Below are positions 18,201-23,235 of a stretch of 38,701 nt of DNA, one piece after another (positions within the stretch are counted from its first letter, which is position 1; every line of letters starts with the position of its first letter). The notes beneath the pieces were generated by a model. It had not been told where the DNA came from and ran no database searches. It saw only the letters and a program-made list of their open reading frames with translations. This DNA is from an uncultured Clostridia bacterium (GTDB lineage Bacteria > Bacillota > Dehalobacteriia > UBA4068 > JAAVYR01): contig CAMNVD010000002.1 in NCBI GenBank assembly GCA_946562005.1, positions 1 through 38,701 on the forward strand, written 5' to 3'. The translations under genes were made by a program, and so were the position numbers.

Positions 18201-18485
18201 GAATATTGTTTTGCCTTCTTGATATTTTTTTGGCTTAAAATATACAGTTATTTGAAAAAAATCAGTTTTATCATCCAAGATTTGGCATAGCCGTTTACGT
18301 ATTTTTTTAATATTTTCTTCGATATTTTTTGTATTAAAAATTCGTTTCAATTTTGTTAGTTCTTCTTGATCATCTTGTGATAATAAATCCCTATTTTGGA
18401 CATAGGAATTAACTAAGTAAATTGCAAGAAATATATTTTGATCAGAAAGAAGCTGTTCTCTGATTTCTAGCTTTTGCATACTCAT
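15261..18485 (-). CDS. Reverse transcriptase-HD phosphohydrolase fusion, candidate antiphage defence protein
   Basis: A 1,074-residue protein. Numbered from the ATG at 18485 it has an RT domain with an entry motif FRPLHTASLIDQ (95-106), motif A LDLKNFFPSI (185-194), motif B GLPQGLPHTYF and the catalytic YVDD (291-294), all intact. A long helical middle (about 390-700) follows. The C-terminal third is an HD-type domain: H725/H729 in LHNQEHAV, H764-D765 in CYLHDIS, later NNHAINSG (H827), EAHGYD (H859) and RLSDLADMNR (D891/D894). Retron, group II intron and diversity-generating features are absent, so it resembles the unknown-group/Abi defence RTs. I chose this ATG because AGGAG lies seven bases upstream; a TTG at 18503 overlaps the ribosome site. 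It follows a 167-residue partner gene and is visibly AT-richer than its surroundings, which suggests transfer. Confidence 0.85.
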   Translation of the reverse strand: MSMQKLEIREQLLSDQNIFLAIYLVNSYVQNRDLLSQDDQEELTKLKRIFNTKNIEENIKKIRKRLCQILDDKTDFFQITVYFKPKKYQEGKTIFRPLHTASLIDQIAMIAMLQVLVYDFNQKEKLLPSELSRQLPSNFYGNIVSYDSKQLFVPWREQYQKYTTTANEFLSKYSETKEYKYEVSLDLKNFFPSINPKILYRLIYNKLPLSWKDDLTVQTILEKLMVFKLCKLDQKEISWYLNKEESAFSDCCNYAKGLPQGLPHTYFLANLYMLLVKKQYEKIFPGEMVFYVDDSVIFTNGLNNFLNETEFKDCITKLNENICLKEKQLLNSNNYTLQLPKDYPYRDDDFGISVHEELKSTFSTIPDAKENSGEIYLHGLSRETSNINFDMHTIFSENEIPMLLSRTRSIVKIISNELERINTLENQETYKEKLLRYQKFFKYRETILSYQESGDIKNLSAKVIEDITLRKGSDYIKSFHEKYTDDILASSIHFVLRRCAEDCSSNKDLISAVKSLAEHIHDNHTKHSYLQKTCECYQDNKLNYYSSDLYEDILPELFSHFYSARKQKNELKWEKFKGLLEKNKENLFKDMFPYLFDCSKYIQAKSDVLIRILLNAVFSYIFEYDLTDQFSFAKQGRQPIQYAQIRVLSALRNSQFSFEDFIKKYPNYTQDEFCSVADYSLLQVMHIFKTFVGKIDLIDQLILTHKYCCDTWKNGSKHLYFYTLHNQEHAVTLIHRSIEWIRAISYFKLKQQDYFILFAACYLHDISMVSLPHTDKFYTGKSLEAKQIYTDLKLQLDSNKTENKLHALYNAYEKIDGFFENDIRNNHAINSGKEIRKFPELCFLNPEMREFIARVSEAHGYDTSDIYTVKSIGQESLINEKFIKIILRLSDLADMNRYRISNIILNHNLANLNEISRFHWISHLITDSCQISVNYNPTNNTSETESSLRQGSIVENLELTVNVLMSQTTTVKKRHCKYVSTIKNEINRQDTPRIIIACDQKGCCEEHECMFLCKWFTIKNGYLLKEFAALKKYLNSISDNFFSSEVKININVIANTEIPGKVFDYLREYVENKE

Positions 18486-18506
18486 TTTTCTTCTCCTGTT
18501 CAATTT

Positions 18507-19010
18507 TTATATTTGTAATAGCTGTTTTATTATCGCTATCAGATCTTCGTCGTTGATAGAATCAAAAATATTAAATTCCTGTTCTCCGTATCGAAGCGTG
18601 ATGATATTATTTGCTTCTTTGTCAGCATCTGTTTTAATTTTTGCATCTTTTGATAAATGGCATTCGTTATCTGTTAGGTTCATTTCCCAAAAGTTATTGA
18701 GTATGATTACTGGGGGTGTCATATCGTTTTTTCTTTCCATTCGTTCAGAAAATTGGGAAAGCGTCTTTTTGAATTTTGTTACAAATTCAATTAAAACCTT
18801 CCTTTTTTTTGTGCACTCATCGAAAAAATCTTGAAAGTCCTGGTTTTTTTGAACCAAAAAACTAGGAGTATAGTGATAGGCGGGGTCCATTTTATATAAA
18901 TAGTATGAGAATAATTCAATATAATCTGCTATTTCGTTATTATGTTTCTGGAAGTTATTGTCTGTAGAAAAAAGTTTTTCTAGAATATTTAAATCGGATT
19001 GCTTTGTCAT
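18507..19010 (-). CDS. Small partner protein of the RT-HD operon (hypothetical)
   Basis: A 167-residue acidic, mostly helical protein (MTKQSDLNILEKLFSTDN...; ends DEDLIAIIKQLLQI). No recognised domain, no signal or membrane segment. It is co-directional with the RT-HD gene, 21 bp before its start codon, and shares the AT-rich composition. I choose the ATG at 19010 with GGAGA five bases upstream; the open frame reaches a TTG at 19058 but that codon lies in the promoter -10 element. It probably works with, or controls, the RT-HD protein. Confidence 0.75.
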   Translation of the reverse strand: MTKQSDLNILEKLFSTDNNFQKHNNEIADYIELFSYYLYKMDPAYHYTPSFLVQKNQDFQDFFDECTKKRKVLIEFVTKFKKTLSQFSERMERKNDMTPPVIILNNFWEMNLTDNECHLSKDAKIKTDADKEANNIITLRYGEQEFNIFDSINDEDLIAIIKQLLQI

Positions 19011-19057
19011 TTTGTCTCCATTTTCTATAGTTGTAACATTAAATAGCTTTTGAAACA

Positions 19058-19087
19058 ATCATACCAAAAGGATAGCTGTTATTTCAA
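19058..19087 (-). promoter_or_regulatory. Promoter of the RT-HD operon
   Basis: TTGAAA (19087-19082) and TATGAT (19063-19058) on the minus strand with an 18-bp spacer, about 45 bp before the first start codon. Confidence 0.65.
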
Positions 19088-19143
19088 TAATAAATCGACT
19101 TATTTTTTTATAAAGAGAGGATTGAAAATACTTTGGAAAATTC

Positions 19144-19161
19144 CAGATGTATATACATCTG
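19144..19161. promoter_or_regulatory. Perfect 18-bp palindrome upstream of the RT-HD operon
   Basis: CAGATGTATATACATCTG reads the same on both strands. It lies about 57 bp upstream of the operon -35 element, between it and the terminator of the coiled-coil gene. It could be an operator for one of the nearby XRE proteins or a small hairpin. Confidence 0.4.
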
Positions 19162-19243
19162 CTGTGCTTGCTACTTTTAAATTTAGCTAATTTTAGAGCT
19201 ATGATTAGGTAGTAACGATAAACTTTAGTGTTTTCTACATAAT

Positions 19244-19278
19244 AAAAAGACTCACACTTTTACGGTGTGGGTCTTTTT
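19244..19278 (-). terminator. Terminator of the XRE-XRE-coiled-coil operon
   Basis: AAAAAGACTCACAC (19244-19257)/GTGTGGGTCTTTTT (19265-19278), with T-run on the minus side, just after the coiled-coil gene stop at 19285. Confidence 0.8.
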
Positions 19279-19284
19279 ATTTCT

Positions 19285-19794
19285 TTATGCCCTTTTCAGG
19301 GAAACAACATGTTGTTCTAGCTTATCTATTTGCTGGTCGTGTTTGTCCAAGCGAGGCAATATATCTTCTACGATTTTTTCATGGTCTCGGGTGTCAGCGT
19401 CAAAGAGCACGTCTAGTTTCTTACCATGTTCAACTTCCATACGAGCCACAATTTGACGAGTGGATTGAACATCTTCCTTGACTTCTTTCATATCTGCATT
19501 TAATCCGGTAACATCATTCTTTAAACCAACGATATCTTCTTTTACTTCGCTCATATTCGTTTTTAAAGAAGTAACATCATTCTTCAAACCAACAATATCC
19601 TCTTTTACTTCACTCATATCTGTTTTTAAAGAAGTAACATCTGATTTTAAATCGGTAACATCCTCTTTTAAAGAACTAACATCTTTCTTTACACCGGACA
19701 AGTCTTTTCTCATATCAGCGATATTTTGTTCCATTTTATCAAAGCGCTCATCCATCTTGTTTAATAATTGCGCCAACATCTCTTCCTGGTTCAT
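19285..19794 (-). CDS. Coiled-coil protein with internal 21-residue repeats
   Basis: A 169-residue protein that is almost all heptad repeat: from about residue 5 to 120 the pattern of L/V/M every third and fourth residue never breaks (for example LKTDMSEVKEDIVGLKNDVT). Two adjacent 63-bp DNA repeats at 19513-19575 and 19576-19638 encode near-identical 21-residue blocks, which means the rod grew by duplication. No enzyme motif or membrane segment is visible. Its ATG overlaps the stop of the upstream XRE gene (TAATG), so the two are translated together. It could serve as a multimerising or sensing partner of the repressor; function is unknown. Confidence 0.8.
   Translation of the reverse strand: MNQEEMLAQLLNKMDERFDKMEQNIADMRKDLSGVKKDVSSLKEDVTDLKSDVTSLKTDMSEVKEDIVGLKNDVTSLKTNMSEVKEDIVGLKNDVTGLNADMKEVKEDVQSTRQIVARMEVEHGKKLDVLFDADTRDHEKIVEDILPRLDKHDQQIDKLEQHVVSLKRA
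19513..19638. repeat. Two tandem 63-bp repeats inside the coiled-coil gene
   Basis: Units 19513-19575 and 19576-19638 are nearly identical and in frame; degenerate further units flank them. Confidence 0.8.
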
Positions 19795-20168
19795 TAGAAT
19801 TCCTCCTCGTCTATCTCATCTATGCGGTTAAGCAGCGTGCTTTGCAAATAGGTATCTATCAAGTCAGCTAATACTGCAATATGATTTTCTGGTAGGTCTG
19901 CCATCTTGGCGTTGATTTCTTGTAGTACCAGAGCGTAATCAGCGTAGAGGCTGTCCATCAGCAGGGCGTCTGCCGGTATATTTAATGTTTCTAACAACTT
20001 CATAAAATTAGATAATGTCGGCACTCGTTTGCCGTTTTCCAGTAAAACAATAGTGGTGCTAGTAAGACCTGCCAGTGCTGCTAAATCTTTTACCAGTAAC
20101 CCTCGTTTTACTCGTTCTGCCTTTAATCGTTCTCCAAATGCTTTGGTATCAAAATAGTTTTTTGCCAT
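19794..20168 (-). CDS. XRE-family repressor 2
   Basis: A 124-residue protein with an HTH in residues 8-65 (FGERLKAERVKRGLLVKDLA, then TTIVLLENGKRVPTLSNFMKLLE) and an acidic, helical C-terminus ending EIDEEEF. It is 12 bp after repressor 1 and overlaps the coiled-coil gene start, with the AGGAGG for that gene inside its last codons. DNA-binding regulator of unknown targets, probably including this operon. Confidence 0.85.
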   Translation of the reverse strand: MAKNYFDTKAFGERLKAERVKRGLLVKDLAALAGLTSTTIVLLENGKRVPTLSNFMKLLETLNIPADALLMDSLYADYALVLQEINAKMADLPENHIAVLADLIDTYLQSTLLNRIDEIDEEEF

Positions 20169-20180
20169 AATACTTTTCTC

Positions 20181-20522
20181 CTAATCCTGTTTCGCTACAT
20201 TGCTAATGTAGGTGGAGATAATATCAGATAGATTTTTCAACTCATTAGGCGTTAATTTATGGATATCTGTCTGGAAGGGCTTTAAGGCATTTATGTATTC
20301 TTGTTCTTCAGGTATGTCGCTGCCTAGCAATATGCTATTGGCGTTTACTTTGAAAATATTTAAGAATTTAATCAAAGTTACCAGACCGATTTTTACCCTG
20401 CCCTGCTCAATGCCGTACCAATAATTGTCGTTTATGTTCAATTCTTCGCATAATTGTGCGATTGTCATTTGGTTCTTTTTTCTGGTTTCTTTTATTCTTT
20501 GACCAATGGCGACCATATCCAT
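20181..20522 (-). CDS. XRE-family repressor 1
   Basis: A 113-residue protein: HTH in residues 6-63 (IGQRIKETRKKNQMTIAQLC, NYWYGIEQGRVKIGLVTLIKF), then an acidic helix-rich tail. The first codons contain two ATGs; the second (20516) would be better placed if GAGGCGG is not the ribosome site, so the start is uncertain by two codons. It is divergent from the gene at 20705, and the gap holds a perfect 12-bp inverted repeat that is a good candidate operator. Confidence 0.85.
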   Translation of the reverse strand: MDMVAIGQRIKETRKKNQMTIAQLCEELNINDNYWYGIEQGRVKIGLVTLIKFLNIFKVNANSILLGSDIPEEQEYINALKPFQTDIHKLTPNELKNLSDIISTYISNVAKQD

Positions 20523-20538
20523 GATTTTTATTACCGCC

Positions 20539-20618
20539 TCTATAGTTAATTCACTTATAGTCTACTTGCTGTGAGAAAAATGTATAATGAAGTAATTATT
20601 TATTGCATTAACTATAGA
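20539..20618. promoter_or_regulatory. Divergent control region with paired 12-bp inverted sites
   Basis: TCTATAGTTAAT (20539-20550) and ATTAACTATAGA (20607-20618) are perfect reverse complements about 56 bp apart. Between them lies TATAAT (20583-20588) on the plus strand. The arrangement suits repression of both divergent promoters by XRE repressor 1, possibly by looping. Confidence 0.5.
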
Positions 20619-20704
20619 TGAGAAAAGCATTGATAATTTTTTATATATCTGATATATTTATGGTAGTAAATTTGTTTTGGGGAAAATTTTGGAGTGTGAA
20701 TTTC

Positions 20705-21103
20705 ATGGAAGAATTAGTTGTCAGCGAAACAGCAGGAAGATGCATTGCTAATCTTGCGGAATTGATAAAGCAGGAGAACCGTAGCGTTGGAGAGGCTCGG
20801 GATTTGGTTGAGGAACATCAACGGCTTTGGCGAAAAATTAGGGAAGTGCTTGGCTCTGATGTAATGTTGCTAGAGTATGCAGCTTTTACTGATACAGAAA
20901 TTTCCTTCTTTGACCTGAACAAAGCATATTTGGCAGGAAGGTTAGCAAAGCTGGATAGTGTTGCAAAAGAAGAAGCCTATGTTATGCATATTGAAGATAT
21001 TAAAAAAGGCGAAACATATAACGAGGCTAGAGTGGCATTAAATAGTGTGTTTGAACGAATTTTACCGCTTTTGCATACCGAAATACTCAAGGATGATATG
21101 TAG
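20705..21103 (+). CDS. Hypothetical helical protein divergent from the XRE operon
   Basis: A 132-residue soluble, mostly helical protein (MEELVVSETAGRCIANLAEL...HTEILKDDM). No family recognised. The frame is open from 20618, but the first 29 residues are hydrophobic and overlap the putative operator, so I use the ATG at 20705 with GGAG ten bases upstream; this is not certain. Its position opposite two XRE repressors is like a repressor-controlled cargo or antirepressor gene. Confidence 0.55.
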   Translation: MEELVVSETAGRCIANLAELIKQENRSVGEARDLVEEHQRLWRKIREVLGSDVMLLEYAAFTDTEISFFDLNKAYLAGRLAKLDSVAKEEAYVMHIEDIKKGETYNEARVALNSVFERILPLLHTEILKDDM

Positions 21104-21243
21104 TCTTGATGTGCTCCATAACATGATTTATGGGGCTATCAAACGGAAGTTGTATATCTTTTTCAACCTTGGTTTTGACTGCTGTATTGTGGAGCCGGAA
21201 GAGATTGGATTGGTGAATAGACTGTAGTCGTTGCTGTGTAACA
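21104..21243. other. Stretch without a supported gene
   Basis: A frame running through 21045-21227 has no ribosome site and overlaps the gene before it. I see nothing else in this stretch. Confidence 0.4.
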
Positions 21244-21334
21244 ATCCCAGCTAGAGAGGTTTTAAAGTAACGAGTAAAGGGTTAGGTATTACCTAGCCCT
21301 TTTTTGATGTTTTTATACCTTCTCTAACTGGGAT
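21244..21334. repeat. Nested inverted repeats around a terminator
   Basis: An outer stem of about 17 bp (ATCCCAGCTAGAGAGGT at 21244-21260 against ACCTTCTCTAACTGGGAT at 21317-21334, one bulge and one mismatch) encloses an inner terminator stem AAAGGGTTAGGT/ACCTAGCCCTTT (21276-21302) with a T-run. It may be a 91-bp palindromic (MITE-like) element or an extended terminator. Confidence 0.5.
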
Positions 21335-21500
21335 GTTTGATGTTGAAATTGCCTTTACAGGCTCAGTTTTTATGGTTGTTTTGAGAAAGCAAAGATTTTA
21401 TCTCAAAATTTAGAGAGGACTTGTCCTATTTTTTCTTTTTGGGGTTTTAAATAGTGGGTGGATTATGTTTTTTCCTGCAAGTTTTAGATTGAAATTTGTT
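21335..21500. other. Stretch without a supported gene, ending in a hairpin
   Basis: AT-rich. At its right end AGATTGAAA/TTTCAATCT (21487-21509 region) forms a 9-bp hairpin that overlaps the cotJC stop and may end the cotJ transcript. Confidence 0.4.
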
Positions 21501-21860
21501 TCAATCTATCCGGTTCGGTTCGCCAAACCGTTGAAAGTGTACTACTTCTCTTTCCCGTAAATAGCGAATGACTTTGTTCACATCTGGATCATCAGAAACC
21601 CGCAAAATATTTTCATAGGTGACACGGGCTTTCTGTTCTGCAGCTAAATCCTCTACTAAATCAGCAATAGGGTCGCCTTTTACAGCGATGGCCATGGCAT
21701 CAAATGCTTGACCTGCAGCGGCGGCAGGATATACGCCTTTGCCGTGGTCGATATAATAGGGCGCAAGTGGGGTCCCTTCTATATCAGAATCTTTCAAGTT
21801 TTTGGTTAATTGGTGAACAATAGTACCGACCATCTCCAGGTGGGCCAGTTCTTCTGTACC
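21501..21860 (-). CDS. cotJC: cotJC, 3' part (interrupted spore-coat manganese-catalase gene)
   Basis: This holds the last 119 codons of CotJC, a coat protein of the manganese-catalase family. From the core GGT-ACA-GAA (21860-21852) the frame reads EELAHLEMVGTIVHQLT, then the DPYYIDH-like segment APYYIDHGKGVYP, DLAAEQKARVTYENIL and REREVVHFQRFGE. These supply, by analogy with bacterial Mn catalases, four of five metal ligands (the Glu and His of EELAH, Glu of AAEQK and His of VVHFQ). There is no start codon or ribosome site suited to it; upstream of the core the frame degenerates into element sequence. The 5' part lies 4.6 kb away at 26479-26670. Excision would join them exactly. Confidence 0.93.
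   Translation of the reverse strand, partial: GTEELAHLEMVGTIVHQLTKNLKDSDIEGTPLAPYYIDHGKGVYPAAAAGQAFDAMAIAVKGDPIADLVEDLAAEQKARVTYENILRVSDDPDVNKVIRYLREREVVHFQRFGEPNRID
21852..21860. other. Attachment core, left junction
   Basis: TTCTGTACC (minus strand GGTACAGAA, coding G-T-E of CotJC). To its left is genuine cotJC; to its right the element arm AATGGCAAAATG at 21867-21878. Confidence 0.85.
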
Positions 21861-21940
21861 TATAGAAATGGCAAAATGGGCAACGACCGCTTTCTGCCGG
21901 CAGTTGGAAAATTTGTCTTGTTTTTAGGGTCAATCCCTCG

Positions 21941-21969
21941 CACCTTGGGGACAAACTTTTCATATAATA
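21941..21969 (+). promoter_or_regulatory. Mother-cell (sigma-K-like) promoter of the collagen-like genes
   Basis: GCACC (21940-21944), 16 bp, then CATATAATA (21961-21969). This fits the sigma-K pattern AC-N16/17-CATAnnnTA and also the sigma-E -10. The same GCACC-N16-CATATA arrangement precedes cotJA. No acceptable vegetative -35 is placed for the TATAAT within it. Confidence 0.55.
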
Positions 21970-22054
21970 CATTGATGAAGAAAACTAGCGCTATTTCTCT
22001 TTCATCTCTATTTATCTTCCCGTTCCGGATAATAATTTGATTGGAGGGAAAGGA

Positions 22055-23197
22055 TTGAAAGAATATCCAAATCAACAAGGTAGAATGAACTATTATACTG
22101 GGGATCCTCGTGCTGATTTTTATGCTAATAGTGCACGGAAAATCTATCCTAATGAGTCTGCTGTGTCTGCAACTCCTTATACTGTAAGTAATGCAGCCTA
22201 TAACTGCAATTATGATTGGTGTGATTGTAACTGCAATACCAATACAGATTGTGATAATACCTGTGGTTGCCATTCTTGTGGCGGGATGACAGGCGCTACT
22301 GGACCTATCGGTCCCCAGGGTCCCATGGGGCCACAGGGTCCTCAGGGAAATCAGGGTCCCATTGGCCCTAGAGGTTGTCCTGGAGCAGAGGGGCCTGCTG
22401 GTCCTACTGGTCCCCAAGGACCGCAAGGCGACCCTGGTCCTAAGGGAGACATGGGCTGTCCTGGTATCCAGGGCTTAAGAGGGAATACTGGCCCTCAAGG
22501 GGTGGCTGGTCCTGCCGGACCTGTCGGTCCTATCGGGCCGCAAGGCCCGCAAGGCGACGCTGGTGCTACTGGGGCTACCGGTGCTACTGGCCCGCAAGGT
22601 GCTACTGGACCTATCGGTCCCCAAGGTCCTCAAGGGGCGCAAGGTGTTCCGGGCGCAACTGGTCCTATAGGTGCAACTGGAGCCACAGGTGCTACTGGGG
22701 CCACAGGTGCTACTGGGGCAACGGGCGCTACCGGGGCCACAGGTGCTACTGGCACCATTCCAACACCGGGCGCTGCCAACTTTACCTCTTTTGCGGCGCA
22801 AAATATTGAATCAGATGGTGTTTATGCGCCTATCACTTTGGCGGTGAACACCAATACTGGTATGGTATTAGAGCCTGATAATACGACCATTACCATTCAG
22901 CAGAGCGGCTTGTATGTTGTAATGTATTCGGTGTTGGCTAGCAGTGGTGCTAGCGCTGATGCTGCTATCGGGGTTATTCCTGTCGGCAGCGGTATGAAGA
23001 CTGCTATGTTGGGCTCTCGCACGCCTTTTCTTAGTAATGAAGCCGCAGTAAGCGGTAGTTTTGTGGCGCCTTTTCAAGCAGGTGAGCAAATTTTCTTAGG
23101 GGTGAAATCTCCTTATACAGTTGCCTTGGAGGCAAATGGAAACGGTGGGGCTAGTGTGACTCTGACGATTTTCCAGATTGGTCCGAGCATTGCATAA
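22055..23197 (+). CDS. Collagen-like exosporium-type protein 1 (BclA-like)
   Basis: A 380-residue protein in three parts: a Cys/Asn-rich N-terminus of about 70 residues (NYDWCDCNCNTNTD, CGCHSCGG), about 55 Gly-X-Y triplets (GPIGPQGPMGPQ..., later GATGATGAT), and a C-terminal domain of about 135 residues starting ANFTSFAAQN, like the trimeric TNF/C1q-type head of BclA. Such proteins form glycosylated filaments on the spore surface; the Thr-rich GAT triplets are typical glycan sites. I choose a TTG start at 22055, seven bases after GGAGG; the frame has a further TTG upstream that overlaps the ribosome site. Probable mother-cell promoter upstream. It lies inside the cotJC element. Confidence 0.88.
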   Translation: MKEYPNQQGRMNYYTGDPRADFYANSARKIYPNESAVSATPYTVSNAAYNCNYDWCDCNCNTNTDCDNTCGCHSCGGMTGATGPIGPQGPMGPQGPQGNQGPIGPRGCPGAEGPAGPTGPQGPQGDPGPKGDMGCPGIQGLRGNTGPQGVAGPAGPVGPIGPQGPQGDAGATGATGATGPQGATGPIGPQGPQGAQGVPGATGPIGATGATGATGATGATGATGATGATGATGTIPTPGAANFTSFAAQNIESDGVYAPITLAVNTNTGMVLEPDNTTITIQQSGLYVVMYSVLASSGASADAAIGVIPVGSGMKTAMLGSRTPFLSNEAAVSGSFVAPFQAGEQIFLGVKSPYTVALEANGNGGASVTLTIFQIGPSIA

Positions 23198-23235
23198 ATG
23201 TGGGCGAAGAAAAGGAAAGAAAGGTGATGCACATA

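Noticed and set aside
15261..18503. RT protein as a retron or group II intron
   Set aside because: No maturase/endonuclease domain and no msr/msd-like inverted repeats seen next to it; the length and the HD domain do not fit.
18485..18503. TTG start six codons upstream for the RT-HD protein
   Set aside because: The codons overlap the AGGAG ribosome site that serves the ATG at 18485.
21045..21227. A 60-codon plus-strand frame after the 132-residue gene
   Set aside because: Overlaps the preceding gene in another frame and has no ribosome site or recognisable composition.
13037..21510. CGGATAGATTGAA shared by the region after recombinase 1 and the end of cotJC (opposite strands)
   Set aside because: A 13-bp match is expected by chance several times in a window this size, and the inverted orientation would not give excision.
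21860..22426. A 188-codon minus-strand frame crossing the left element border
   Set aside because: It runs antisense to the collagen-like gene and enters element sequence out of the cotJC frame; no ribosome site.
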